Shown here: in pieces, positions 34,316-47,400 of the stretch
How positions within the stretch are numbered: the first letter of the stretch is position 1
Layout of the letters: every line of letters starts with the position of its first letter
From: Saturnia japonica
Taxonomy: Eukaryota > Arthropoda > Insecta > Lepidoptera > Saturniidae
DNA length: 64,000 bases
Reading direction: 5' to 3'
Assembly (NCBI GenBank): GCA_033032175.1
Contig: CM065318.1
Coordinates: forward strand, 3,038,001-3,102,000
Made by a program: the position numbers and the translations under genes
Notes under the pieces: generated by a model
What the model saw: only the letters and a program-made list of their open reading frames with translations
What the model was told of the DNA's origin: nothing
The model's database searches: none

Positions 34316-34363
34316 ATATGGTGGCTCCCTTGTTAGAAGAAATTTCTTGGGAGTTTTTGTGGC
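34316..34363 (-). repeat. Family D fragment, reverse
   Basis: CAATATGGTGGCTCCCTTGT followed by TAGAAGAAATTTCTTGGGAG is the reverse of the family D tail seen at 58235-58276. Confidence 0.45.
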
Positions 34364-35144
34364 ATCTCAGAATTATTCATGTTCCATGTTAATATTTTAC
34401 AATCCACATCACTTGTGCACAATAATCATTCTTTATTATGCAAAATGCAACCTGTATTACAAAATATAGAGTCAAACAAAGCAAGTGCCCCCAAAAACTC
34501 CATTTTATTTTTGGTCGTTTTAACGTACTGTAACTTAACGTAACGGACTCTGTAACGACCAGTCTTATTTTAAAAATTATTTTTGTATGTCATTGCCTAT
34601 TTATTGAGGAAGGTTATATAACTCCATGTTATGACCTATGACCTTAAGAAGCGGAGCAGTAAGTTATCGGTCAGACCTACTTTGCCGCCTTAGATTTTAT
34701 ACGACTCAATTGTTTATTTAATGAAACAGCAGGTTAATGTTTTTTTCAGTATTAACTATTTCTGTAGTGGAACTCAGAAACTATAAGACATTATCCGAAA
34801 CCGTATCCGATATAAAGGTTTCGAATAATTTCGGATAGGAACGAAGCCGAATGATAATAAACGGTCGAATATCAAAAATTATTTCAATTATACATAACTA
34901 CCTCCTAATAATTATTATCAAAACTAAAGTTAACATTTTTCGCCTACAATTGTTCAAATAATAGGTACCTATTTTACTTCTATTATATAAAATTCTTTGA
35001 AAATGCAGCTGAAATAATTTAATTACCATATCTGAGATCCGCCATCAAACAAGTAAAAACATAAATGATGATATTGAGAGTCATCTCTTTGTGATGTATG
35101 TGCAAAATATATATGATAAAAATGATAAAATATATATGTGTGAT

Positions 35145-35345
35145 ATATGTGTGAAAGTCGATGACGTTTATCACGTTCTGATGGAGCGTGTCCGGTTTGA
35201 GTAGAACTTAATGAGTGCCTTTGATTTGAACGGACTAGACGTTGGGATGTATAACAAAGTAGGTATTATAGGTATAGGTCGTATATGTTATACGTCCACT
35301 GATGAGGCGGCTAGTCTATTCCAATTAATTGCTTGTTATTATTAA
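35145..35345 (+). pseudogene. R1-type LINE C-terminal zinc-finger relic
   Basis: The + strand reads CVKVDDVYHVLMERVRFE, stop, then NLMSAFDLNGLDVGMYN and later DEAASLFQLI. This fits the DVxHVLxEC...EAAxLLFxLI ending of R1-clade elements. The last Cys of the finger is lost and a stop follows. Confidence 0.5.
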
Positions 35346-35727
35346 ATTCATAATAACTATTATAAATTATAATGAGGTTACTATTAAGTTATCGAAGCAG
35401 ATCTAAAATCTCATATCCGTAACATTGAATAGTTACGTTTAAATTACCATAAACTGTTATGCTTGATTATATCTCTACATAGTATTTTTACCAACACCCA
35501 CTCAGTAATACATAAAAGGAACTAGGCCTCCTTTTTGACTTGGGGCATTTCGTCCCACTTCCTTTCTATTGAATTGGTGTACATAAATTTAAAAGATAAA
35601 AACTTTCTAGACAACCGTTTTATTAATCTAATAATCTAAATTTCACTCATTGTTTTCGGCCAGTTGTGACAAATACCTAGGTAGGTACTCATTTTTCAAA
35701 TATCAGCTACAAAACTAACTACCTATA

Positions 35728-35835
35728 GTTTTTGGTGTGTTCTTGAAGTGACATGTTGTGGTTTTAATTTTTAATTCATTTACTTAGGTTTTTGACCCTA
35801 TACTGTGTAATATTGATGGCGTTTTGCGTGATATA
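35728..35835 (+). repeat. Family D, 5' part
   Basis: GTTTTTGGTGTGTTCTTGAA, AGTGACATGTTGTGGTTTTA and GGCGTTTTGCGTGATATA match 58073-58180. It stops where an H1 fragment begins. Confidence 0.6.
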
Positions 35836-36166
35836 CCTAGATTAATTTGAAATATCTCTTATGGTTTACTCAGCGTAAGCCATTTAAGCGCCCGCATTGA
35901 TTCACCATGACTATTTTTTTATTATTTGCGCGGTTCCCTATATATTTTGCTAAAATAAAAGTAGTCTAAGTTACTCTTTAATAAGAAGAACTATCTGACA
36001 GTGAAAGTCCCGTCAAAATCGGTCCAACCGTTCAGATTACCTGGAGAAAACAGTTTGTTTAAAAATTGGTGTTTGGTTATACTATTATAATACAGTGTAT
36101 ATTTTCATATGCATTTAGTAAAAAAGCTGTTATTTATTTTGACATTAAAAACAGATATTTCAATAT
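35836..36166 (-). mobile_element. Helitron-like H1 partial copy, reverse
   Basis: It contains TATCTCTTATGGTTTACTCA, AGCGCCCGCATTGATTCACC and AAAGTCCCGTCAAAATCGGT, then TTCATATGCATTTAGTAAAA. The CTAG end is missing. Confidence 0.65.
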
Positions 36167-36475
36167 TTTTTTTGGTTATTCTATGTACAGACCAGCGGTG
36201 TGTCCACTACTCTGCAAGCGTTTATTACAATTATTTTCATGCAGTAATTTTATTATTAATATTATTTAGGTAACACTAACATGGTTGTATTGTTTGAATA
36301 AATAAATTATATTATTATTCTTGACAATTCATATATAATCTATTAAATGAGAAATTACTTTAGGTATAGATAGATACTCCCAGTGTACAAATATTTATCT
36401 AAATCTGTTGAGAACGTTTTTTTAACATTTTCTAAAGAATTTAGCTTACCTTATATATATGTAGTATATACAAGA

Positions 36476-37184
36476 CTAGCGGTGTGCCAGCGGCTCCGCC
36501 CGCGTTTATAGTTACGCAGTAGTTATTTATAACTCGTAACTTTATTTTTACCCATATTTTTGACAATTCATATTGTGCACGACCAAAGCAAAACGGGACC
36601 CCTGCAGAGTTGTACTCGCAAATAGTACATAGCGCACGACTTAATATAATAGAAATATAGAAATGTTAAGCGAAATAACGGGGTTTTAAGGGTTTCTAAA
36701 ATATAATGTAAATAAAGGTATATAAGGCAAGCCGATTGGTGACTCGTCGTCTTTTCCGATAACTTAATACACATACGCATGTTTCCCTCCTTCTGCCCAG
36801 GAAATTATGCTTTACTGCATAGTTAAACAGTTTAAAAACACTTCAGCCAATTTTAAAAAGAATACTGGACTATCATTTAATAGGTAATTATTAGAAATAC
36901 GATACATTTCTTATGTAAGTATAACAATGGCAATAAATCAACAAACCAGATTGACAATTAACAAACTGGTTAGTATGGTAGCCGATGTCATTTCACCATT
37001 ATCGCGCATGCGCATTTGGTGTTCATAAAAACTTTCATCCCCTATTTTCTACCCTTAAAGTTTTATTTTCGCTACAAAAAGAAGCTTATGTCCTTTCCCA
37101 AGGTCGAATCTAAATCATCAAAGTTGGTTCAGCGGCGACAAACAGACAGACAGTTGCTTTCGCATTTATAATATTAGTATGGAT
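36476..37184 (-). mobile_element. Helitron-like family copy (H2/H3 type), reverse
   Basis: The left edge is CTAGCGGTGTGCCAGCGGCT and the right edge is GCATTTATAATATTAGTATG, the same type of termini as 19258-20501. Inside, at about 36765-36815, is a scrap of family B (ATACACATACGCATGTTTCC). Confidence 0.5.
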
Positions 37185-37219
37185 AATTTTCTATATACAA
37201 TATGTATTAAAGACCCTAA

Positions 37220-37490
37220 CGACTGCCTAGTTAGCCTAGTGGGCGTAATCGCGACTGCTATGATCAAGGGCCTGGGTTCGATTCCCAGGTCGAGCTAAGT
37301 ATTATTGGGTTTTTCCTATGAAATTCTCAGTAGCAGCTTGGAGTTCGCCTTCGTGCCCAATTAATGGCAACAGGCTATTACAGGCCCCCTATTACATGGG
37401 ACCTAAGAACATACTCGGCGAACTGTGGGTGTACATTAGTACACCTCTGCCTAACCCTTCGGTGAATACAGGCGTGATGGTATGTATGTA
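37220..37490 (+). repeat. tRNA-derived SINE family S3, copy 1
   Basis: The head is AGTTAGCCTAGTGGGCGTAA with the B box TGGGTTCGATTCCCAGGTCG. The body has ATTCTCAGTAGCAGCTTGGA, GTGTACATTAGTACACCTCT and AGGCGTGATGGTATGT. Copies also at 48688 (same strand) and 45590 (reverse). Confidence 0.85.
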
Positions 37491-38198
37491 TTAAAAACCC
37501 CGTCGAATCAAAAAAGGGTATATAGGTATCCCAATGAAATTACCAAAAAAATATCAAAATTTGAATTAGTATGAAAATAAAAATATCATTGCGATTTAAA
37601 ATTAACATATTTAGGTTGAGTTTCCCTAAAATGAAGCAAATTTTTAAAACGTGGTAACACCGTCACCAGCCCCGGCGCGGCGCTGAGCGGCACTTTTGAT
37701 CGTATGGCGATACCCTGCGCCACGCCGCCTGTATTGCCATGTAAGTTTCCTCATTTAACTAAATTTTTTTTTTTTAATTTAGGGCTAATTTTTTTTTCTT
37801 ATAATCTGAGATACCTAGATAACATAAACAGAATATAATCCCGATACCTAATAATACCTCCACGGATCCGACGGTGTTTTTAATATGTGTGTAATTAGTC
37901 TCTCGGAAACGGCTCCAACGATTTGAATGAAATTTCGTATTTAGATAATGTTTTACATTCCAAGTTCAAGTATATAGGTTTTTTTTTAAATACCGAGCTA
38001 AGCTCGGTCGCCCATATATTAAATTATGGAATGACGTACGCTTCCCGTCTACAAAATTAGATCAGAATCGGCTGAGAATTGATGAAAAGTATATATTTTT
38101 AACACTTTTTTTAAAACTTACTTATATTGAAACATGATCTAAGCCATCAAATTAAGGAATAACGTACAAAATTTCATCAAAATCGGTTTTTTCAATTA
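37491..38198. other. Intergenic DNA, no gene found
   Basis: It includes a segment (37870-38190) of a common lepidopteran repeat type (TCGGAAACGGCTCCAACGAT, ACCGAGCTAAGCTCGGTCGC). A locally GC-rich patch is at 37665-37735. No coding region was seen. Confidence 0.4.
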
Positions 38199-38200
38199 TA

Positions 38201-40219
38201 CAGTGTAAACTCTTTATAACGAAACTCAAGGGACTGAGAATTTTTTGTCGTTATAGAGAGTTATCGTTATATGGAGTGAACAAAAAAACAACCAAATTAA
38301 CAAGAATTTTTAATATGTATGACTTAGATAATAAATGCTTATAAATTATTGTTTACACATATAGTCTGATAACTTTGTCTGACGTTTTTTGCTATGCCAG
38401 TACTTGTTTTGTATTATTTTATGTATTCTATTCATATCTAGATATGTGGTGGAATCGTCTAGATTAAACAACAAAAAAATTTCTACCAACTTAGTGGCAT
38501 CTAGGGCTTGTTGAATTGTTGGTGGTGATTCGGCTTTGTCCACTTGATCATCTTCTTCATCTTGATTATCGGGTGTTTCCTGACTTTTTGACACTAAATC
38601 AACAATTTGTTCATCTGTAAGTGTACCAGTTGTGGCTACATCCTCATCTATATTTTCGTGCGATTGTAGATCTTCGTTAAAATTGTTTGGTATGTTGAAC
38701 TGGCTTATCCATTCACTCAGTGGTAGATTGTCTTCTCTGTTAAATTGGTTCGTTTCTTGGCTACTACATAATCCAGCATGTCGAAAAGAATGTTGGATAG
38801 TGGCTGCTGTTACCTCTTGCCAGGCTTTTGATAAGAAGTTCACTGCTTGTAGCATGTTGATCTAGACCTTGCCATCAGTTTCGATCATATCCATCAACGT
38901 TTTCCGTCTATAGTGGCCCTTTAGGCTTTTAATTACACTCTGATCCATTGGTTGTAAAATACTGGTTGTATTAGCTGGGAAAAATGCTAACTCTATGTTT
39001 CGAAGATTAGATATGATTGGGTGAGCAGGACAATTGTCTACTAGAAGCAATATTTTCCGTGATTTTAATTCAGCATCCCATTTTCTCACTTCCTCTTCAA
39101 AAATCTGCGATGTCATCTAAGCTGACTTGTTTGCTTTGTACGTAACTGGCAACTGTTTTATGTTCTTGAAACACCGAGGGTTTTTCGATTTGCCTATAAC
39201 TAAGAGCTTTCTTTTTTCTGTGCCACTCATATTGGCAGCCACTAGAACTGTAATACGCTCTTTAGACAGTTTTCCTCCAACACAATCCCCTTTGAATTTT
39301 AAAGTTTTGTCGGGAGTCAACTTGAAAAAAAGGCCAGTTTCATCTGCATTAAAAATGTCTTCTGGTGAGTATTTCATCTTTAATTTAGGCCACACTGTAC
39401 TAATCCAATTGTTAGTCACATTCATATCGACATCCCGCGCCTCTCCGTGCATTTTACCGTACGTAATTTGGTGACGGTGCTTAAATTTTCCGAGTTAACC
39501 TTCAGATGCTTTAAAGTCAATTATGCCAAGTTGGTTGGCAAACTTTTCAGCCTTAGCTTTTACAATTGGCCCCGAGATGGGTACATTATTCTGGCGCTGA
39601 TTGTTAAACCTCGACAACATTGCCTGATCTAAGTCTTCGAATTTTGGCTTTCTTGATTTTTTAGAAGAGTTTCCTTCCAGCGCCGCCTGTAGAATTGTTT
39701 TCTGGTTTTTCCAAATGGTAGCAACAGTGGATTGACTTAGTTCAAAACCCCTTCAAACGTCACTTTTATTTTCTCCCATTTCAATCGCACGTATCACACA
39801 AACTTTTTCGTCAACACTAATCGCTTTCCGTTTACTGGCTATGTCAACAGTTTCAAAGTAGGTTTACGACTGATAATACGATAGGTACCCAGTATGCTTG
39901 GTCGAAGACCATCACTTCCGAGAAAACAATGCGTCATACTGCACGTGTTCAAGGCAATTAAGGATAACAATAGCTAGTTCGACCTCGGATGCTTCGGAGC
40001 TTCAAAGTCTTTTGTTACCTGATAATAAACAATAATACCTATAATAAATATTTACTGTCTAAAAATATGAAAACATTTCTTCGTAATAGAGAATGGCGTA
40101 TCGCTATAAAGAGTGTTTCAACATGTGGGTTTTAACGCAAACCAACCAAGTTGGGCTCACTTCAACGTTATAGGGAGTTTATCGTTATAAAGGATAACGT
40201 TAAAAAGAGTTTACACTGT
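38201..40219 (-). mobile_element. Full-length Tigger (pogo-superfamily) DNA transposon
   Basis: It starts CAGTGTAAACTCTTTATAAC and ends with its near-perfect reverse complement at 40219. TA lies at 38199-38200 and 40220-40221, the usual pogo target duplication. Length is 2019 bp. Subterminal TCGTTATA-type repeats follow both ends. It contains one transposase gene on the - strand with several in-frame stops. Confidence 0.92.
38346..39850 (-). pseudogene. Tigger/jerky-like transposase, interrupted
   Basis: Read on the - strand from about 39850: a CENP-B-type helix-turn-helix (KRKAISVDEKVCVIRAIEMG, FELSQSTVATIWKNQKTIL), a second DNA-binding part, then the DDE domain with NADETGLFFKLTPDKT (first Asp), LLLVDNCPAHP (second Asp) and STSILQPMDQSVIKSLKGHY (third Asp). 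All three catalytic Asp residues are still encoded. In-frame stops include one near the start (about 39753), one around 39496, TAG at 39117-39119 and TAG at 38862-38864. The frame is otherwise kept, so decay is mainly by point changes. The tail is acidic. Confidence 0.88.
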
Positions 40220-40264
40220 ATATTGATTATTTATTTTATTTCGCGCAAGCGATACCAACTAGGT

Positions 40265-40445
40265 AGGTACACGCAAACGTGTGAACGCAACGCAAGCGCT
40301 TACCACAAGCCTCTTTGATTTGTGCATCAAAAACAGACTTCGCTCAGATCGGTGCCAAGCATAGATCAGTACCTAATTGTTTTACTGCAACACTAGCCAC
40401 GCGCTTGAATTTGTGGATGTGGCTTTATATGTCTATCCGGAAATT
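40265..40445 (+). repeat. Direct repeat E, copy 1 (upstream of gene B)
   Basis: It shares AACGCAAGCGCTTACCACAA-type text, CTCTTTGATTTGTGCAT, ACTTCGCTCAGATC and TTGAATTTGTGGATGTGGCT with 41935-42110. The two copies flank gene B exon 1. Family unknown. Confidence 0.55.
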
Positions 40446-41434
40446 TTAAAAGAAAAAACATAGACAGACATAACTAAAGATCTATTTAATTCTTTTACTT
40501 CTGAATGAGAAACTTGAGAGTAGAGCGTTTCAATGTCAGTGAACTCTGAAGGAGTTCTGATTTTCATGTGTACAGGTCTTTCAAATAATTTCATAATTTA
40601 TTATAATTATAAACTTATGAATCCGTAATCCACATTAATTAAACTTTAGCTTCTAAGCTTCCTTACATAATAATTGAAGATTAAAAAAAAAACGTATTAA
40701 GTAACGGGATTTGTAAACGCACAATTAATGCCACGACGTGAAGAGTGCCAAGCTATTTCGCTCTGGTGCCAATCATGTGCCAATGTCAAATCAAAAAAGT
40801 CAAACGTAATTCGTTCTGAAATGCGCTAAGGGTACCGGTACGGGAGGTAAATAAATAACAAATCATTTCGAACAATATTTGTTTTGAATTGAACTTATGT
40901 GTTATTAAATATTAAAAATGATTACTTCAAAACTTTGGAAATAATGTGGAATTTGTTGTAAACAACGAACGCAAGTGATTAAATTATATTATTTGAAACG
41001 AAGTAAGAGCTAAGAGCAGTCTAGATTGTCTAGAAGTGTATCAAAGAAATGTAACGTAATGGTGATGTGAAATAAATGTGGCGTGGGAGATAATTATTAT
41101 CATAATCAAATTAACCTTGATTTAGTACCGTACATGGCGTACATATTGCCTATAATGATTCTGATAAATAAATTGTGATTGTTACTTGTTACATCACAAA
41201 AAGGTGTAAATTGTAAACAACACGTCTGTGAATTGTCAAGTCAAAGTATGATCAATGATGTTGATGTGCGAAAACTGCGAAAGTGCGAAGTGCGAAACAT
41301 TGGTTTGCGATTCTTTGTACCGAGCACTCGTAATTATTATTGCGTGAACTGTGTGACTAATTTGTAAATAACCAGTTGTAATTCAAACTTAGTCAAGTGA
41401 TATGATTGAAGAAATTAGTTCATAAAATTCAAAA
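40446..41434 (+). promoter_or_regulatory. Probable promoter and 5' UTR region of gene B
   Basis: This AT-rich stretch lies upstream of the gene B start. No clear TATA box or initiator can be singled out, and untranslated exons may exist. It is bordered on the left by one copy of a 180-bp repeat (40265-40445) whose second copy lies in intron 1. The call rests on position only. Confidence 0.3.
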
Positions 41435-41486
41435 ATGTTAAATAAATTGAAGTTTTTGTGGTCAAAAACAAACCGGTGGCATAGAG
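41435..41486 (+). CDS. Gene B exon 1 (start)
   Basis: It encodes MLNKLKFLWSKTNRWHR plus the first base of a Gly codon, then donor GTTAGT at 41487. The basic N-terminus before the first membrane segment fits a cytoplasmic N-end. The Gly is completed by GT at 45389-45390. An in-frame stop lies four codons upstream, so the protein cannot start earlier in this exon. Confidence 0.75.
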
Positions 41487-44400
41487 GTTAGTAAATATTT
41501 ACATTTTAACATCTAAATGTGTGAATACTGTTTTATATCCAAGTGGCTAGTTTATATACATATATTTTAAGATTAAAGGAAAAAAGAATACCTTTATAGT
41601 ATGTTGAACAGCAATTCAAAATATTTTATTTGTTTTAATTATTAGTTTGCTATCAAATTTCAAGTTTAGGATATTTTAAATAGACTGAAACATTTTTCTT
41701 AAAGATCGAGTTCCTTAATTAAATCATGAAAAGAAAAATGTATTCTTCTTTGAATTCTAGGTTCATGATCTCATAAAAGAAATAAATTATTCATTATATT
41801 TTTAATAAAATTCAATGAGGAAAAATAGTGATATGGAAAGTTCATCAACAAATAAATATATTTAAAAATTCACAGAATCCGTACCATGTTTTTTAAATTA
41901 TTTATTGATAATTTATTTCACAAGCAATAAGTACTAACTACACACTAATGTGTAGACGCATTGCAAGAGCTTGCCACAAGCTCCTTTGATTTGTGCATGA
42001 AATACCGACTTCGCTTGGATCAGTGGTAATCCAAGCCAAGTTCTCTATCCACACATTTGAATTTGTGAATTTGCTAAGGTTTGGCAAACATGTGGATGGG
42101 GCTTTAAGTGGGTTTTTATTTGTGTTAGTGACAATGTCACATTCTTCTTGTTTTTTGCCTCATCCCATTATTTGGGGTTGGCTCTCCTTGCTCTGATGTT
42201 ACTCATTTTGTTTTTAAAACTTTGTTTGCTCAAGTTTATAAAATATCTCTCTGGTAAAGTAAAACACATTATTTATGACCTGGTCATGAAGAAAATTGTT
42301 GTCAAGCTTTAAGAAAATCTTTGGTAGCTATGATCATCTTGTTGATTGTAGCATAATTTCAAAACCACAGAACAAAAGAGTAAGTATGAAAAACTAAGTA
42401 AGAGTGCACTAAAAAGTCAATTTGCCTGAAATGGTGTTTATGCCCTCTGTAGCGGAAAGAGTTGTTAAGATAAGTGAATATTTATGTTAAGGTATACAGT
42501 ATGGCAGCATTAATGTGGTGACTCATACAAGTCAAGTAAATGACCTTTTTTTAGCTCACTGGCAACATAAATAGCAATAGCCAGCTCCATTGCCTCGGTT
42601 TCAGACTACCTTTTCTTTAGTTACTTCCCATCATATGGGATGTATTTTGACCATTGTTTTGAAAAAAATTACCAATGATACACATTTAAAAGCAATGTTA
42701 TGACTAATATTAACAAACTAGCTGTGCCCGCGGCTATGCATGCGTAAACTGCAGAATGATTGTATAGGAAGATACCATTTTTTTTTTGACAAGGGCAAGT
42801 TTCTATGGAATAAAACAAAAAAAAAATGATCTATATCTATATATAGTAGTTTTAGCTTGAAACAGCAAACCTTTAATAATTTTATTTATTTTTTAAATTT
42901 TTATTTAATTAAAATATTGTGATTTTTTTTTACTTAAGGACCACTTGGAGTATTCTTTCTAAGGAGTAATACAAAAAAAATGATCAAATTTCATCCAGAT
43001 CAAATGGTTCCTCATAACTGCATCTAAGTACCAATCACAGATAATTACTTTATTAATAAAATGTTAAGTTGACAACTTTTAGAAAAATGTTTTAAACACT
43101 TTACATGTTGAAAATAATACCTATTAATTTTTTTTTCATTATTACACCTTAACAAGTTTCAAAATATGTATGGTTTTATCTAAATAGAAAGTACACCACA
43201 AAAACAATGCATTCATATTATATGTCAATTTGTATGATAACAGTGACAAGTTTGACAAATCACACAAGAGTCTAATGTTCATATTTCCTGAATGGTGATG
43301 TGATGCTTTTTCTCTATATACTAATATTATTCAATGATTTACTTTAATTTTTAAACATACAGACAACTTGCAGATTAATGTTTATTGGGTGTAATAAACC
43401 CTTATTTACTCAATTTATAATTGTAATAAAATATGTGCCACCAAGTGTGGCTTATGTTCAGTTCACGTGATGATGTCACGCATCATCATTCAATAAATAA
43501 AATTAAGCTTAAACTATGTGCAAAGTTGTATTTAATAGTTAAAACTTATGAAATTTCTTCAGCACTGATATAATTTTGAAGTCACTATTTCTACACTTAG
43601 TAATAATTTTAGAGCCACTCCTCGCAAGATATCCTAATAAGAATAACACTCAACTGTGTATACTTATAAATATTGTATGATGCCGTCACGTTTTTTTTAT
43701 TGGCCTTTCTAATTGTTGGGTACGCGTCACTTCCCCTCTGCGTGAGGGAGTGGGGTGTGACGTTTCCCCGGTTTGGACGGGTGTTTTGTTGCGCCGGATG
43801 CCCGTCTCGTAGACACCGTACGGATGCCAGTGGGCGGCGTGATGTTAGTAGTGAGGGGGTCCGGGGGGTGCAATAATGCACGACCGCTTGAGGTGCCGGG
43901 TCTTCAATAAAAGTCGATATCTTGACTGTAGATTGTTCGCAGGACGACCAAAGCTTTCTTCTCGTTGTTACTTGTTGCTTGTACTTGTAGACTCGTTGAA
44001 TTACACCGTGCCCAATACGGCCCTCTTCGAGCTTAAGTGGTTCGAGGAATGACCGTAAAGAGAGCCCCGTTTTATTCCGTGTTTATTTCGTGTTTTAACT
44101 TTACTTTTCGCTTTGGTTGCCCTGTTAAACTCTTTATATTTCTCTCATTATATATCTTATGTACACATGTCATATATCAAAATGCTCCTCTTTGAATTAC
44201 CTATCCATTACATATTCACTTATAATATACATTACGTATACATTCTATACATAAGCCAAAAACAATGTAATTTACGGGCGACATCACTATTTTCCGCTCG
44301 TAAAATCTCTATAATATTCGATATACTTACTCTATTGGCTTACTCTATATGTTAATCTATTCTATATTAGTTATATTTTCACATATGTGACACACAATAC

Positions 44401-47400
44401 ATAATCGTTTATATACATCTTCATATATAACATGCAACTTGTAATGTAGCGTATTCGCTTACATTTTTCTATAATATTGTCAGTATTAATCTATTTTATT
44501 GTAACACATAGTATATAACACGTAAATACAATAATAACACATATTAACCTAACCTAAGACACGAAAACAACCGTTCTGTCGCCAACACTAATCACGTGAC
44601 TGCCAGACAAAAAATCTCAATTTACCCAAGGGAAAATTAAATAATGAATTATTTTTTTTCAGATTTATGTTATTGAGGCTTTTTATCAGTAAACCAATAT
44701 TATCTATACAATTCATAGAATTGAAGTGTTTGTTTGTAATGTCAAAATAGCAGCTTTTTACTAAATGCAGATGAAAGTATATATACATTACCTATAACAA
44801 AAAACCCATTTTTAAAAACTTTGTCTGTCTGTCTGTGTTTGTTCTGGGTAATCTCCAAAACGGTTAGACCGATTTTGACAGGACTTTCACTGGTAGATAG
44901 TTGAATTTATAGGAAGTAACCTAGGCTACTTTTATTTTAGAAAAAGAATTAAGGGTTCTGCACAAATAAAAAAAAACTGGTCATGTTGAATCAATTTGGA
45001 CACTTAAATAGCTTACGCTGCGTAAACCATAACATAACAAATTAATGTTACTAAACAATTGTAGACATTCAAAAGACCTTACAAAAAGTCAGCGAGAGTA
45101 TACATCTATCTTCTGAGAAACATCCATAATAAGCATTTCTATCTTTAAAATAGCTGGGAGTGGGGAAGCAAGATTCATTCGGGTGCAGCTAGTTAAATAA
45201 TATAACTTTCACTTATAAACATATTGTTCAATTCTTGAATTGTTTGCTTCATAGGCACAATATAGACTTATAGAGTAATAGAGGATACTAATTAAGTAAT
45301 TACATTAGTTGTCATGATTCATTAAAGGTTAAAAAGTTCAAAGTCTTTAGTGTATTCAATGACGTCATTATTAATTTTTCTTTTCCAGGTCTCTTCATTT
45401 TCTTGCTGGTTGAATTACAAGTTGTTCCTGGGAGGCAAATGGGTTTCACATGCAATGATCCGGCACTCTCATACTCTTTTACAGGCGACACAGTTAGTTG
45501 GAAAACTCTTTTAGCAACTACTGTTATTTTACCTCTAGTTGTTGTGAGTAATAATAATTAATACACTATTTTTACATACATATTCCTGTATGCCAGAAGG
45601 GTTAAACAGAGGTGTACTAATGTAGACCCACATTTCGTCGGGTATGTTTTTAGGTCTCATTTAATTGGGGATGAGCCCATTGCCATTAATCGAGCAGAAA
45701 ACCAAATTCCGAGCTGCCTTTGAGAATGTCACAGAAAAACCCCAATAACGCTGTGATCGACCTGCGAATCCAGGACCTTGAGTATACCAGTTGCGCTGAA
45801 TACCACTAGGCTAATGAGTAATGAGGCAGTTAAAAATACACTATCTTTTAATTTGTATTTCTTTAGGCGCTTTATGATTTACAATGCGTACGCACATTAC
45901 ACAGTGCCTTTTTGTGCCATCCCTTTTTATTGTGCATAGTTCTTGAGTAATAAAATTTTTAAAAATACTCCCAGGTAAATCATTAAAAAAAATCAATACT
46001 GACGTTAGAAAACGCCATAGTCGGCGCATATTTTAGAGCAATTAGAAACTACCAAAGTTCACCTATAACGAAAAATATTTTCAGCACACGGTTGCTAAGA
46101 CTTGCTAAGACGTCTTTAATGCGCCCTAATTCCATGGATTACATAAGACCTGATTACATTAGTAGACTAATTACAATATAATAATTCTGACTTGTAAATT
46201 CCAACTGTTTCTTGTTAACTTGTCATTAAAAAAAGTCTTTGAGATTATAATTATATACTTCTATATAATCGAAGCATAATTTAAATATAGTTTAATTCGA
46301 TTGCAGATGCTAATTGTAGAAAAGAAATATAACTCTGATAAGATACAAAATCCAAAGCGGCAAGTTTTATGTTGGTACAAGGAGTACCTTTTCGGAGTTC
46401 TCATAAACCTTACAATAATAGTGACACTCAAACTTATCGTTGGATCACCTCGACCCCATTTCTTTGACACTTGCAGCCCTAAGGAGGCCATAACGTGTGA
46501 AGGGTAAGAATTAATGTAAAAATTATAATAATTAGCGGTAGGCGATTATGAGATACACTAATGTAACCATTTGATTGTGAAGATAACTCGAGATATCTCG
46601 TTTACAGCAATTAGTAATAAATAATATTATTAGTTACTAGTATTATTAGTTACTAGTATTAGTAATTACTAATGTTAGTAATATTAGTAGTTTCTAATAT
46701 TAGTATTTACTAATGTTACTAATATTAGTAGATACTAATTTGATAGGATTATACGTAAAGGGCTCGATTATGAATGATCACTCATGATCGAAATATCTCG
46801 ATTATATTAATCATTTCATAATCGCCCACCTCTAATAATAGATAATAATAGCAATGCCATAGAAAAAAATCATAAATCGATTCCAGGTCTGAGTATGTAC
46901 CTAACTATACGTGTACCAAAGCACACTGGTTGAATCAGTCGGATCAGAGCTTTCCATCTGGACATACTTCGTTGGCTTTGCATACCGCGTTTTTCTTAGT
47001 GGTGAGTAAACCTGTTGATTTTTTAACAGTCCCACTGCTATGCAAGTTTTTACTGTGATAATCAATCACATCAATTGATTGGCCAGTTTTTGGCGGGATG
47101 CTGTGGGAGCGTTTAATTCTTTACAAAAATATGTATAAAGTTTTCCTTTATGACGTATCGTTAGTTAGTTACAAAAAATAGGAGACAAATAATTGTTTAC
47201 CGTATTATCCTTTTAATGAATTCAAAAGTACGATCCGCGCCATTTTACTTTAATACAACTAATCAGTTGTAAAAAGTTTTGGGAACCAAACTTAAAAGTG
47301 TAGTTTAGGCATGAATATAGACTTGAGGGCCTTGCCAAGTTGCCTTTCTACAATAAAGGAAAAAAAAATGCGTTGAATTGACAATCCGATCACGTGATTT

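Noticed and set aside
37225..37300. Possible tRNA gene on +
   Set aside because: The tRNA-like head recurs with an identical body at 48688 and 45590 (reverse), so it is a SINE head.
46615..46740. Possible CRISPR-like or satellite array
   Set aside because: The TAGTA-type units are imperfect and without spacers. They lie inside a foldback element in an intron of an insect gene.
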